Below, in pieces: positions 1-8,509 of a stretch of 64,000 bases of DNA. The DNA is from Shinella sp. SUS2 (GTDB lineage Bacteria; Pseudomonadota; Alphaproteobacteria; Rhizobiales; Rhizobiaceae): assembly GCF_001262505.1 (NCBI RefSeq), contig NZ_KQ410729.1:186001-250000 (forward strand), given 5' to 3'. The notes beneath the pieces are model-generated. The model ran no database searches, was not told where the DNA came from, and saw nothing but the letters and a program-made list of their open reading frames with translations. The position numbers were made by a program, and so were the translations under genes. Numbering within the stretch: the stretch's first letter is position 1; each line of letters starts with the position of its first letter.

Positions 1-2
1 AG

Positions 3-263
3 CTCTTCGTGGCGCCGGCGGGGCGCGGCAGAGGGGTTGCTGCGGCGCTTGTGGCGGATGCCGAACGGCGCCTTGCCGCCCATGGTATGACGACCGCCTG
101 GCTCGCCTGCGCGATCGGCAACCACCGTGCCGCGCGGTTTTACGAGAAATGCGGCTGGCACCTTGCCGCGACCGTCGTCCATCGGCTGGGCACGACCGAA
201 GGACCTTTTGACCTGGAGGTCTGGCGCTATGAAAAGCAGCTTTCTGCAGCGGTTGCGGATTGA
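3..263 (+). CDS. GNAT N-acetyltransferase, 3' fragment
   Basis: The gene begins before the window; only the C-terminal 86 codons or so are present. The visible part has the acetyl-CoA pyrophosphate-binding loop of the GNAT fold (R-G-R-G-V-A-A-A-L near the start), followed by the usual helix and the N-H-R-A-A-R-F-Y-E-K-C-G-W segment that ends GNAT domains. The family transfers acetyl groups from acetyl-CoA to an amine; the substrate cannot be told from this fragment. It ends 31 bases before the next predicted start, on the same strand, so the two may be co-transcribed. Confidence 0.8.
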   Translation, partial: LFVAPAGRGRGVAAALVADAERRLAAHGMTTAWLACAIGNHRAARFYEKCGWHLAATVVHRLGTTEGPFDLEVWRYEKQLSAAVAD

Positions 264-294
264 TGGCGCGTCGCCGCCATCCTATGTTGAACGT

Positions 295-705
295 ATGACC
301 CGGAACGACGCGGCAGGACCGATCATCGTCTTCGATGCGGAGTGCATTCTCTGCTCGGCCAATGCGCAGTTCGTGCTGCGGCATGATCGTGCCCGGCGGT
401 TCCGCCTTGCCTCCATGCAGAATGCGGTCGGTGCGGCGCTCTATCGTCACTTCGGCATCGATCCCGCCAATCCCGAATCGATGATCATCGTGGACGGCGA
501 CCGGTTGCTGAAGGACAGCGATGCGGTGCTGGCGATCTATGCCGGGCTCGGCTGGCCCTGGAAGGCTCTGTCCTTGCTGCGGTTCATCCCGCGCGCCCTG
601 CGGGACCCGGTCTACCGCTGGCTGGCGCGCAACCGTTACAGGCTGTTCGGGCGGCGGGATGCCTGCTGGATACCCGCGCCGGAGGATGCGGACCGGGTGT
701 TGTGA
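295..705 (+). CDS. DCC-family (DUF393) thiol-disulfide oxidoreductase-like protein
   Basis: 136 codons. The N-terminus has the family signature D-x-x-C-x-L-C (here D-A-E-C-I-L-C), the two cysteines expected of a thioredoxin-like redox pair, followed by the typical F-x-L-x-x-x-Q and D-S-D-A-V-L segments. The frame is open further upstream into the GNAT gene, but the ATG at 295 places the motif at the usual distance from the start. The stop overlaps the GTG start of the next gene (GTGA), implying translational coupling with the DUF4166 protein. The family is poorly characterised; a redox role is inferred from the cysteines only. Confidence 0.8.
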   Translation: MTRNDAAGPIIVFDAECILCSANAQFVLRHDRARRFRLASMQNAVGAALYRHFGIDPANPESMIIVDGDRLLKDSDAVLAIYAGLGWPWKALSLLRFIPRALRDPVYRWLARNRYRLFGRRDACWIPAPEDADRVL

Positions 706-2324
706 GGCGCGTCATCGTTCTCGGCGGTTATGGCGGCTTCGGCGCCCGGCTCTCGCGGCGGCTGGCGGCGGATGGTTGGGAAGTGCTGATCGCCGGCCGT
801 GACGGCGGGGCTGCCGCGCGTCTCGCCGCGGATTTGCCGAATGCCGTGGGGCTGGTGGCCGATCGCAATGGCGATCTCGGTTCCCTCCTCGAAGACCATC
901 ATCCGCTTTTGCTGATCGATGCGGCAGGCCCTTTTCAGGGCAGCGGCGACCACGTTGCGGAGGCGTGCATCGCGCGGGGCGTGCACTATGTCGATCTTGC
1001 CGATGCGCGGGATTTCGTCTGCGGCATCGGCCGGCTGGATGCCGCGGCGCGGGCGGCGGGCGTCGTGGTGATCTCCGGCGGTTCCAGCGTGCCGGCGCTT
1101 TCGGGAGCGCTCATCGCAGGGCTTGCGTCAGATATGCACCGGGTGTGTTCGGTCGAAATGTCGATCAGCGCTTCGAACCGGGCGACGGCCGGTGCGTCCG
1201 TGGCGGCGGCAATCCTCAGCTATGTCGGAAAGCCGGTGCGTCTCTGGCGCGGCGGACGCTGGCGACAGGAGACGGGCTGGCACCGGCTGCACCGGCAGGA
1301 CTACGTGGTTCCCGGCCGTCCATCCATCCGGCGGCGGGTGGCGCTTGCGGACGTGCCGGACCACGATATCGTCCCGGCATCGCTCCCCGGCCGGCCGGCG
1401 GGCATTTTTCGTGCGGGCCCTGAATTCTCCTTTCAGCTCCTGACGCTCTGGCTCCTGAGCTGGCCGGTAAAATGGGGATGGCTGCGCTCGCTTTCGCCCC
1501 TCTCCCGCTGGCTGCTGCCGCTGCAGAAGCTGAGCGCCCGCTTCGGCACAGACCGCTCGGCGATGGCGGTGGAGGTGAAAGGGATCGTGGGTGATGTGCC
1601 GACGAAGCGCCGCTGCACGCTGATTGCGGAAAACGGCGACGGCCCCGAAATCCCGACCATCGCGGCCCATGTTCTGGCCAATGCCATTGCGGCAGGGTGC
1701 CTTGCGCCTGGTGCACGGCCGGCGGCCGGCACGGTGCGTCTTGAAGACTTCGCTCCGCATTTCGAAAGGCTTGCGGTCCACCGGGCGATCGACAGCCGGT
1801 CTTATGTGCCGCTCTACCGCCGTGTCATCGGCCCGGCCTATGATGCAATGCCACAGCCGGTGCGGGAGATGCATGACGTGATCGGCGATGCCGGTGCCGC
1901 CGGCCGGGCGCGCGTGCGCCGGGGTCGTTCCTTGTTGGCGCGGCTTGTCTGCAACGTCATGCGCTTTCCGCCTGAGGGCGAGCACGAACTGCATGTCTCC
2001 TTCGAGGAGCGGGACGGCGTCGAGCGCTGGACCCGGGATTTTGCCGGCCGTGCCTTTTCAAGCGAACTCAGCGAGAAGGGGACGCGGCTCGTCGAGCGGT
2101 TCGGGCCGATGCGGTTTGCGTTCGACCTGCCGGTGGATGCCGCCGGCCTCACCATGGTGATGCGCGGATGGTCCGTCTTCGGCCTTCCGATGCCGCTGGC
2201 TCTGGCGCCGCGCAGCGTGGCGCGCGAATGGGCTGACGGGGAGGATTTCTGCTTCGACGTGCCGATCGCGCTGTCGGGCATCGGCGAAGTCGTGCACTAT
2301 TCCGGCCGGCTGCGACGGCTGTGA
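702..2324 (+). CDS. Saccharopine dehydrogenase-like NAD(P)-binding protein with C-terminal DUF4166 domain
   Basis: 540 codons with a GTG start overlapping the preceding stop by four bases. The N-terminus is a Rossmann motif (V-I-V-L-G-G-Y-G-G-F-G), residues about 4-14, then D-A-A-G-P-F-Q-G and G-V-H-Y-V-D-L-A-D, typical of the saccharopine dehydrogenase/SDR-like group. The C-terminal 180 residues or so (from about Y-x-P-L-Y-R-R-V) resemble DUF4166, a domain often fused to this fold. I infer an NAD(P)-dependent oxidoreductase; the substrate is unknown and lysine metabolism should not be assumed. Coupling to a DCC redox protein suggests a shared pathway. Confidence 0.75.
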   Translation: MRRVIVLGGYGGFGARLSRRLAADGWEVLIAGRDGGAAARLAADLPNAVGLVADRNGDLGSLLEDHHPLLLIDAAGPFQGSGDHVAEACIARGVHYVDLADARDFVCGIGRLDAAARAAGVVVISGGSSVPALSGALIAGLASDMHRVCSVEMSISASNRATAGASVAAAILSYVGKPVRLWRGGRWRQETGWHRLHRQDYVVPGRPSIRRRVALADVPDHDIVPASLPGRPAGIFRAGPEFSFQLLTLWLLSWPVKWGWLRSLSPLSRWLLPLQKLSARFGTDRSAMAVEVKGIVGDVPTKRRCTLIAENGDGPEIPTIAAHVLANAIAAGCLAPGARPAAGTVRLEDFAPHFERLAVHRAIDSRSYVPLYRRVIGPAYDAMPQPVREMHDVIGDAGAAGRARVRRGRSLLARLVCNVMRFPPEGEHELHVSFEERDGVERWTRDFAGRAFSSELSEKGTRLVERFGPMRFAFDLPVDAAGLTMVMRGWSVFGLPMPLALAPRSVAREWADGEDFCFDVPIALSGIGEVVHYSGRLRRL

Positions 2325-2335
2325 TCAAAACGGAA

Positions 2336-2355
2336 ATGGCGGCCGGAGCCGCCAT
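2336..2355 (+). terminator. Hairpin between convergent genes
   Basis: An 8-bp perfect stem (ATGGCGGC / GCCGCCAT) with a CGGA loop lies between the convergent stops of the DUF4166 gene and the aminotransferase. There is no T-run on either side, so it is at best a weak or factor-assisted terminator. Confidence 0.45.
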
Positions 2356-2381
2356 CCCATCCTGCCCATCGGTTTCCCGGA

Positions 2382-3707
2382 TCAGATGTTGTTCTGCAAT
2401 ACCTCGCGCAGCTTGCCGAACAGCTCGTCGATCTCCCGCTTCTCGATGATGAGGGGCGGGGAGAGTGCGATGATGTCGCCCGTCGTGCGGATGAGCAGGC
2501 CTTTTTCGTACGCCTTGAGGAAGGCGTTGAAGGCCCGTTTGGTGGGCTCGCCCGGAATGGAGGCGAGCTCGATGGCGCCGATCAGGCCGACATTCCTGAT
2601 GTCGATGACATTAGGGCAGTCCTTCAGCGAGTGCAGGCCGTCCTCCCAATAGGAGGCGAGTTCGGCGGCACGGGTCAGCAGGCCTTCTTCCTTGTAGGTG
2701 TCGAGCGTGCCGAGCGCGGCGGCGCAGGCGATCGGGTTGCCGGAATAGGTATAGCCGTGGAAGAACTCGATCATGTGCTCCGGGCCGTTCATGAAGGCAT
2801 CATGGATCTCGGAGGTCACGAAGACGGCGCCCATCGGGATCACGCCGTTGGTGAGGCCCTTGGCGGTGGTGATGATGTCCGGCTTCACGTCGAAATACTG
2901 CGCAGCAAAGGGTGCACCGAGGCGGCCGAAACCGGTGATGACCTCGTCGAAGATCAGCAGGATGCCGTGCTGCGTGCAGATCTCGCGCAGCTTCTGGAGA
3001 TAGCCCTTCGGCGGGATGAGCACGCCGGTCGAGCCGGCAACCGGCTCGACGATGACGGCGGCGATGGTGGAAGCGTCATGCAAGGTGATGATGCGCTGCA
3101 GTTCGCTGGCGATGTCGCCGCCATGTTCCGGCTCGCCGCGCGAGAACGCGTTCTTGTCGGGGAAATGGGTGTGTGGCATGTGGTCGACGCCCGTCAGCAG
3201 GCTGCCGAACATCTTGCGGTTGGAGACGATGCCGCCGACGGAGATGCCGCCGAAATTGACGCCGTGATAACCGCGTTCGCGGCCGATCAGGCGGGAGCGC
3301 GCACCGTCGCCCTTGGCGCGATGATAGGCGAGCGCCACCTTCAGCGCGGTCTCGACCGATTCGGAGCCGGAATTGGTGTAGAGGACGTGGTCCATGCCCT
3401 CGGGCGCGATGTCGACGAGGCGGTTGGCAAGCTCGAAGGCCTTCGGATGGCCGAGCTGGAAGGCGGGCGCATAGTCGAGTTCGCCGGCCTGTTCGCGGAT
3501 CGCCTCGGTGATCTTCGGGCGACAGTGGCCGGCATTGACGCACCACAGGCCGGCCGTGCCGTCCAGCACCTGGCGGCCATCATGGGTGGTGTAATACATG
3601 TCCTTGGCGCCGACGAAGAGGCGCGGTTCCTTCTTGAACTGCCGGTTTGCCGTGAACGGCATCCAGAAGGCACGCAGATCGTTGGGGGTGTTGAGGCGGT
3701 TGGACAT
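2382..3707 (-). CDS. Class-III PLP aminotransferase, omega-amino-acid:pyruvate type
   Basis: 441 codons, normal length for the family. It has the N-terminal F-W-M-P-F-T-x-N-R-x-F segment seen in beta-alanine/omega-amino-acid:pyruvate aminotransferases, the N-S-G-S-E-S-V-E-T phosphate-binding stretch (about 112-120), the pyridine-ring aspartate in F-D-E-V (D254) and the PLP lysine in T-A-K-G-L-T-N-G (K283). It likely transfers the terminal amino group of beta-alanine or a related omega-amine to pyruvate. The exact donor cannot be fixed from sequence. It is a single gene, separated from the upstream nolR-like gene by a strong terminator. Confidence 0.88.
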   Translation of the reverse strand: MSNRLNTPNDLRAFWMPFTANRQFKKEPRLFVGAKDMYYTTHDGRQVLDGTAGLWCVNAGHCRPKITEAIREQAGELDYAPAFQLGHPKAFELANRLVDIAPEGMDHVLYTNSGSESVETALKVALAYHRAKGDGARSRLIGRERGYHGVNFGGISVGGIVSNRKMFGSLLTGVDHMPHTHFPDKNAFSRGEPEHGGDIASELQRIITLHDASTIAAVIVEPVAGSTGVLIPPKGYLQKLREICTQHGILLIFDEVITGFGRLGAPFAAQYFDVKPDIITTAKGLTNGVIPMGAVFVTSEIHDAFMNGPEHMIEFFHGYTYSGNPIACAAALGTLDTYKEEGLLTRAAELASYWEDGLHSLKDCPNVIDIRNVGLIGAIELASIPGEPTKRAFNAFLKAYEKGLLIRTTGDIIALSPPLIIEKREIDELFGKLREVLQNNI

Positions 3708-3841
3708 GCGGTCTCTCCGTGATCCTTGAAATGCTCGGCCTTTGAAAGCGGGGGCCGTCCCGACGGGCGGTGCGGATGGGTTTTTTACCCGGTGGTCAAA
3801 TTATCAAGGCGCTTCCGGGCGTCAAGCGGGTGATTCCAAGC

Positions 3842-3870
3842 AAAACGCCCCGGCTTTCGGCCGGGGCGTT
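3842..3870 (-). terminator. Intrinsic terminator of the nolR-like gene
   Basis: An 11-bp perfect GC-rich stem (AACGCCCCGGC / GCCGGGGCGTT, 3844-3854 and 3860-3870). Read on the minus strand it ends in TTTT, the layout of a Rho-independent terminator just downstream of the regulator stop. Confidence 0.85.
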
Positions 3871-3894
3871 GCAAGCGGGGTCCGTCTGGGTCCG

Positions 3895-4233
3895 TCAGGC
3901 GATGCGGAGCTTCTTTTCCGTCACGCCGTTGCCATTGACCCTGTAGATGCGGTCAAGCGCGTCGAGAATCGTGAGAACGGCGTCCGACTTGCTCGAATAG
4001 TAGATCGTCTGGGCATCGCGACGGGTCGTCACGAGGTTCTGTGCGCGCAGCTTCGACAGATGCTGCGACAGCGCCGACTGGCTGAGGCCGACCTGGTTTG
4101 CGAGGGTACCCACGGCGATTTCGCCCTCGACCAGGACCTTCAGGATGAGCAGGCGTTTCGGGTTTGCCATGGCAGACAGAAAGTCGGATGCAACCTCGGC
4201 CTGCGCATGTTCTGCGTCTGAAATCTTGTCCAT
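3895..4233 (-). CDS. nolR: ArsR/SmtB-family winged-helix regulator, NolR-like
   Basis: 112 codons from the ATG at 4233, chosen over the upstream ATG at 4263 because AAAGGAG lies about 7 bases before it. The winged helix spans roughly residues 15-85, with recognition helix S-Q-S-A-L-S-Q-H-L-S-K-L-R at 51-63 and then R-R-D-A-Q-T-I-Y-Y-S. These stretches and the F-L-S-A-M-A-N-P-K-R-L-L-I-L segment match my memory of Sinorhizobium NolR, a global repressor affecting nodulation, conjugation and quorum-sensing genes. No metal-binding cysteine cluster is visible, as in NolR. The upstream 180 bases are AT-rich and likely hold its promoter. The NolR name is by recall, not alignment. Confidence 0.72.
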   Translation of the reverse strand: MDKISDAEHAQAEVASDFLSAMANPKRLLILKVLVEGEIAVGTLANQVGLSQSALSQHLSKLRAQNLVTTRRDAQTIYYSSKSDAVLTILDALDRIYRVNGNGVTEKKLRIA

Positions 4234-4416
4234 CTGAAACTCCTTTGGGCGTTTCCGCTTCAAATTATGTGATTTTATTTGAATCCGCTTGTTAGCATAT
4301 AAACAAAATACCCCTCAGCAAGAGCCAGAAATGGGGGTATCCTGCACGCATAGCGATAAACGCTTTTCCGGCCGGAACACGGTGCGCCAAGCGAATTTCA
4401 CGCAAATACAGGCAGT

Positions 4417-5181
4417 TCAGCCCGCTGCCCTTGCTTCGTGAAGCAAACGCGCAAGCTCGCTGCGAAGTTCCGTCGCGTGATCAAGTTCCCGTGAGAATTC
4501 CAGGCGCTTCAGTTTGTCGCCGCTTGCAAGGTCGATCCCGGCGGCGTCGAGCCCCACAATGACCCAGTCGCCGTCCTTTTCCCCGCAAAAATGGCTGGCG
4601 TAGATGCCGGCCGCTTCGGCATGGTCGCTGTTCATGTGTTCCACGGCGCCGGTCTCCATGTCTGCAAGCGCGCCGCGGGCGGGAGAGCGAATCAGAAGGT
4701 CGTCCGCCGTCAGCACGAAGGCCTTGCCGAAGCCGCCGTTGAGATGGGCGCGCAGCGGCACGAGGCGGAAGAAGGCGAAATCGGGGAAATCGACATAGAG
4801 TTTCGCCTTGGGATGGCGACGGATGAAGCGTTCGCGCAGCGCCGCATGGGCGGCGCTGTCTTGGGCGACCTCCTCCGCCATGCAGAGAACCGTCAGACGG
4901 GGATGGGCGAGGGGATCGCCCTTGCCGGGCTCGCCCGCCAGGAGCGAGGCGCGGGGGTCGCGCCGGAGCGCCTGGGTGTGGACGGAAAGGGCCGAGACGA
5001 GGATGACGGGCGTGCCGTCGGTGTCGGTGCCTGTGAGCGTGCGGCTGGCGAAGGGCGCGCCGCTTTCCGGCTCGTTCACGGCGAGTGCGCAACTGCGGGC
5101 GGAGCGCAGGAGCGTGCGGGCAAGGCGGCGGGCGTCGTCGTCCGTCTCGCGCAGAACGCTCGGCTTGTCCTTCTCGGTCAT
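4417..5181 (-). CDS. HugZ/HutZ-type pyridoxamine-phosphate-oxidase-fold protein
   Basis: 254 codons. The N-terminal two-thirds is a split-barrel flavin/heme-binding fold (F-A-S-R-T-L-T-G ... D-P-R-A-S-L-L-A-G-E ... D-F-A-F-F-R-L-V-P), and the C-terminus carries the H-M-N-S-D-H-A-E-A segment typical of the DUF2470 domain in HugZ-like proteins. Relatives bind or degrade heme, or are uncharacterised PNPOx-like proteins; I favour a heme-related role but cannot prove it. Monocistronic: a terminator separates it from the upstream choV and the nolR promoter region follows it. Confidence 0.75.
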   Translation of the reverse strand: MTEKDKPSVLRETDDDARRLARTLLRSARSCALAVNEPESGAPFASRTLTGTDTDGTPVILVSALSVHTQALRRDPRASLLAGEPGKGDPLAHPRLTVLCMAEEVAQDSAAHAALRERFIRRHPKAKLYVDFPDFAFFRLVPLRAHLNGGFGKAFVLTADDLLIRSPARGALADMETGAVEHMNSDHAEAAGIYASHFCGEKDGDWVIVGLDAAGIDLASGDKLKRLEFSRELDHATELRSELARLLHEARAAG

Positions 5182-5204
5182 GATCTCGCTCCCGTCCTTC
5201 CATG

Positions 5205-5234
5205 AAAAAAGCAGCGCCCGCGGGGGGCGCTGCT
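5205..5234 (-). terminator. Intrinsic terminator of choXWV
   Basis: A 10-bp perfect stem (5210-5219 with 5225-5234, AGCAGCGCCC / GGGCGCTGCT). On the minus strand it is followed by a run of six T (complement of 5205-5210). It sits 27 bases after the choV stop and 24 before the HugZ-like start. Confidence 0.88.
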
Positions 5235-5260
5235 CTATCTAGTCCTTTCACGAAGGCCTG

Positions 5261-6301
5261 TCAGCCGCGCCGGCGGTGCCGCGTCAATCCGTTCACGATG
5301 TCCTGCGCGTTGATCGTGCCGACGACCGTGCCGTTGTCGACGACGCCGACATTGCCGGGCGTGCGGGCCATGGCATCGAGGATATCGACAAGCGGGGTCT
5401 GCGGCGTGGCGGTTGCCGTCACGCCGGCATCGCTGGAGGCGCCCTGCTGCATCACGTCGCCGGCCGTCAGCATGTTGATCGGGTTCATGTTCTGCACGAA
5501 GTCCGCGACATACTGGTTCGCCGGGTTCTTGACGATGTCCTGCGGTGTGCCGCACTGGATGATGCGCCCGCCTTCCATGATGGCAATGCGGTTGCCGATG
5601 CGGAAGGCCTCGTCGAGGTCGTGGCTGACGAAGAGGATGGTTTTCTTCAGCCGGCGCTGGAACTCCAGCAATTCGTCCTGAAGGCGCGTGCGGATCAGCG
5701 GGTCGAGTGCGGAGAAGGGCTCGTCCATGAGCAGGATCGGCGCGCCGGTGGCGAAGGCGCGGGCCAGTCCGACGCGCTGCTGCATGCCGCCCGACAGCTC
5801 GTTGACCTTGCGGCCCGCCCATTTGGCGAGGTTGACGAGTTCAAGCTGCTCGGCGACGCGCGCCTTGCGCTCCCGATCCGGCACGCCGGCAAGCTCGAGG
5901 CCGAAGCCGACATTGTCCGCGACCGTGCGCCAGGGCAAGAGCGCGAACTGCTGGAACACCATCGAGACGGTGTGCATGCGGAAATCGCGCAGCGCCTTCG
6001 GGGTTGCGGTGTAGGGGTTCACCGCGCCATTACCGGCCTTCACCTGCACATCGCCGCGCACCACGGGCGCAAGCCCGTTGACGGCGCGCAGCAGCGTCGA
6101 CTTGCCGGAGCCGGAAAGGCCCATCAGCACCAGGATCTCGCCCTCGGTGATCGACAGCGTGGCATCCGCCACGCCGAGCACCAGGCCGGTCTCCGCGCCG
6201 ATCTCGTCGCGGGTCTTGCCCGCATCGACCATGGCGAGCGCCTTCTGCGGGCTATCGCCGAAGATGATGGAAACGTTCTTGAAGACGACGGAATCGGTCA
6301 T
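5261..6301 (-). CDS. choV: Choline ABC transporter ATP-binding protein
   Basis: 346 codons. Walker A G-L-S-G-S-G-K-S-T is at 61-69, the ABC signature L-S-G-G-M-Q-Q-R at 169-176, and Walker B I-L-L-M-D-E-P at 189-195, with H-D-L-D-E-A downstream. The N-terminal extension before the first strand and the C-terminal CBS-like tail (about 270-346) are typical of the ProV/OpuAA/ChoV group of quaternary-amine importers. It powers the ChoW permease. Its start overlaps the choW stop by four bases (ATGA), so it is the last gene of choX-choW-choV. Confidence 0.92.
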   Translation of the reverse strand: MTDSVVFKNVSIIFGDSPQKALAMVDAGKTRDEIGAETGLVLGVADATLSITEGEILVLMGLSGSGKSTLLRAVNGLAPVVRGDVQVKAGNGAVNPYTATPKALRDFRMHTVSMVFQQFALLPWRTVADNVGFGLELAGVPDRERKARVAEQLELVNLAKWAGRKVNELSGGMQQRVGLARAFATGAPILLMDEPFSALDPLIRTRLQDELLEFQRRLKKTILFVSHDLDEAFRIGNRIAIMEGGRIIQCGTPQDIVKNPANQYVADFVQNMNPINMLTAGDVMQQGASSDAGVTATATPQTPLVDILDAMARTPGNVGVVDNGTVVGTINAQDIVNGLTRHRRRG

Positions 6302-7170
6302 TTGGCGTCTCCATCATCGGCGGCGCGGAAGAGACGGTCGAGGATGATCGCAAGGATCACGATGCACAGGCCCGCCTCGAAGCCCATGGAGATGTTCACG
6401 GTGTTGAGTGCGCGCACCACGGGAACGCCGAGCCCCTTGGCGCCGACGAGCGCGGCGATGACCACCATCGACAGCGACAGCATGATGGTCTGGGTAAGAC
6501 CGGCCATGATCTGCGGCGTGGCATAAGGCAGCTCCACCTTGCGCAGCACCTGGCCCGGCGTTGCGCCGAAGGCCTGGGCGGCCTCCACCAGTGAGGGCGG
6601 CGTCGAGATGATGCCGAGGCGGGTGAGGCGGATCGGCGCCGGGATCGCGAAGATCACGGTGGCGATGAGGCCCGGCACCATGCCGAGGCCGAAGAGGATC
6701 AGCGCCGGGATGAGGTAGACGAAGGTCGGGATCGTCTGCATGAGGTCGAGGATCGGCCGGAGGATCGAATAGAACCACGGCCGCCGCGCCGCCGCGATGC
6801 CGAGCGGCACGCCGACCACCATGCTGACGCCGGTTGCCGCCAGAACGAGCGCCAGCGTCTCCGTCGTCTCCTTCCAGTAGCCCTGGTTCACGATGAGAAG
6901 CAGACCAAGGAAGGTGAAGGCGGCGACGCCGATCGAACGGCGGAACCACCAGCTGAGACCTGTCACGAGTGCGATGAGGAACAGCGCATAACCGAACTTG
7001 CCGCCGGCGCTGGAGAACGGCCCCTGCAACAGGAAGAGCACCGCATCGATGCCGGCTTGCAGGAAGACTTTCAGGAAGTCGAACAGTCCCTTGCCATTCG
7101 TCGTCAGCCAGCTGACGGCATCCTTGGCGATCGGGCCGATCGGAATTTTTGAGACGGTGAGCCAATCCAC
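6298..7170 (-). CDS. choW: Choline ABC transporter permease
   Basis: 290 codons from a GTG at 7170 (V-D-W-L-T), preferred over upstream in-frame starts because the length and the (V/M)-D-W-L beginning fit ChoW/ProW permeases and GAAGG lies about 9 bases upstream. There are six or more hydrophobic helices and the permease motif around E-A-A-Q-A-F-G-A-T-P-G-Q-V-L-R-K-V-E-L-P in the C-terminal half, which contacts the ATPase. It forms the inner-membrane channel of the choline importer. An intercistronic hairpin lies between it and choX. Confidence 0.9.
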   Translation of the reverse strand: MDWLTVSKIPIGPIAKDAVSWLTTNGKGLFDFLKVFLQAGIDAVLFLLQGPFSSAGGKFGYALFLIALVTGLSWWFRRSIGVAAFTFLGLLLIVNQGYWKETTETLALVLAATGVSMVVGVPLGIAAARRPWFYSILRPILDLMQTIPTFVYLIPALILFGLGMVPGLIATVIFAIPAPIRLTRLGIISTPPSLVEAAQAFGATPGQVLRKVELPYATPQIMAGLTQTIMLSLSMVVIAALVGAKGLGVPVVRALNTVNISMGFEAGLCIVILAIILDRLFRAADDGDAK

Positions 7171-7282
7171 GGCAGTAAGCCTTCGTCTTGAGGTTGACGA
7201 TGCGCAGCCGGAACGCCTGCGCAATCCGCAACGCAAAACCGCTCGCGCGCCTTTACGGGAATCGCAGTATCCGGAGGCAAGA

Positions 7283-7309
7283 AGGGCGGGAAAGTTTCCT
7301 TCCCGCCCT
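7283..7309 (-). terminator. Intercistronic hairpin between choX and choW
   Basis: A 10-bp perfect stem (7283-7292 with 7300-7309, AGGGCGGGAA / TTCCCGCCCT), just after the choX stop on the minus strand, followed by only TTCTT. It probably reduces read-through or protects the choX 3' end, giving more binding protein than permease, as is usual for binding-protein operons. That role is inferred. Confidence 0.55.
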
Positions 7310-7320
7310 ATTCTGGTCCG

Positions 7321-8280
7321 TTAGAGACCGAGTGCCGTTTTTGCGGCCGGCAGAGCCTCGCCGCTGCCGTCCTTGGTCGTCACGCCGGCAAGCCACGGCT
7401 CGATGGCGGCCGGGTTGGCCTTCAGCCACTCGGTGGCGGCCGTTTCCGGATCCTGTCCGTCGTTCAGGATCTTGCCCATGATCTGGTTTTCCATTTCCAG
7501 CGAGAACTTGAGGTTCTGCAGGAATTTGCCGACATTCGGGCATTCGGCGACGTAGCCCTTGCGCACGTTGGTGTAGACCGTCGCGCCGCCGAAGTTCGGG
7601 CCGAAGATGTCGTCGCCGCCGGTGAGGTAGGTCAGCTTGAAGTTGGCGTTCATCGGGTGCGGTTCCCAGCCGAGGAAGACGACCGGTGTGCCTTCCTGCT
7701 CGGCGCGGGCGACTTCCGCCAGCATGCCCTGTTCGGAGGATTCGACGACTTCGAAGCCGGTCAGCTCGAACTTGTTGGCCGAGACCATGTCGATGATCAG
7801 GCGGTTGCCGTCATTGCCCGGCTCGATGCCGTAGATCTTCGAGCCCAGCGCATCCTTCTGCTTGGCGATGTCGGCGAAATCCTTGATGCCGAGTTCGGCG
7901 CCCTTGGCGTTGGTCGCGAGCGTGTACTTCGCGCCCTCCAGGTTCTCGCGCACGGTCTCGACCGTGCCGTTCTCGCGGAACGGCTTGATGTCGGCTTCCT
8001 GGGTCGGCATCCAGTTGCCGAGGAAGACGTCGATGTCCTTGTTGCTGAGCGAGGTATAGGTGACGGGAACGGAAAGGACCGTTACTTCCGTCTCGTAGCC
8101 GAGACCCTTCAGGATGACGCTTGCGGTTGCGGTCGTGGCGGTGACGTCCGTCCAGCCCACGTCCGAGAAACGAACCTTGCCACAGCTTTCGGCTTCGGCG
8201 GCCGAGACATTGGCGGCGCCAAGCGCGAGGACGGAGACCGCTGCGGCAAGAAGGGTCTTGAATGGTGATGCAGACTTCAT
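7321..8280 (-). CDS. choX: Choline-binding periplasmic protein
   Basis: 319 codons. It has an N-terminal signal peptide (basic start, hydrophobic core 9-23, likely cleavage after A-A-E-A). All ligand residues reported for Sinorhizobium ChoX occur at the same numbers: W43 and D45 (G-W-T-D), W90 (G-N-W-M-P), Y119 (A-K-Y-T), N156 (G-N-D-G-N-R) and W205 (G-W-E-P-H-P). The aromatic box binds the trimethylammonium group of choline. First gene of choXWV; GGGAGC lies 6 bases before the start. Choline taken up feeds glycine betaine synthesis and osmoprotection, but no bet genes are in this window. Confidence 0.94.
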   Translation of the reverse strand: MKSASPFKTLLAAAVSVLALGAANVSAAEAESCGKVRFSDVGWTDVTATTATASVILKGLGYETEVTVLSVPVTYTSLSNKDIDVFLGNWMPTQEADIKPFRENGTVETVRENLEGAKYTLATNAKGAELGIKDFADIAKQKDALGSKIYGIEPGNDGNRLIIDMVSANKFELTGFEVVESSEQGMLAEVARAEQEGTPVVFLGWEPHPMNANFKLTYLTGGDDIFGPNFGGATVYTNVRKGYVAECPNVGKFLQNLKFSLEMENQIMGKILNDGQDPETAATEWLKANPAAIEPWLAGVTTKDGSGEALPAAKTALGL

Positions 8281-8509
8281 TTTATTGCTCCCCTTATAAC
8301 TGGTGGTTTAGCCAATCATCAAAACGACATGCTTTCAAGCACCTTGGCGTAGCTGGAAGCCCCTGAAAGGTCCAATAAATTTCGGGCCTGTTCGCAATTT
8401 TGCACATGGATGTCGCAGAAGGCGGGCCGCGCGGTTTTCTGTGGTTTTCCGGCCTTTTCGACTGGAAAATCGTGCCCTGCCGGGTCATGAGGCAAGGACG
8501 GAGAAAATC

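Noticed and set aside
8281..8509. Promoter TTGATG-N17-TTATAA for choX on the minus strand
   Set aside because: The start of transcription it implies would fall within the ribosome-binding site, so it is unlikely to be the real promoter.
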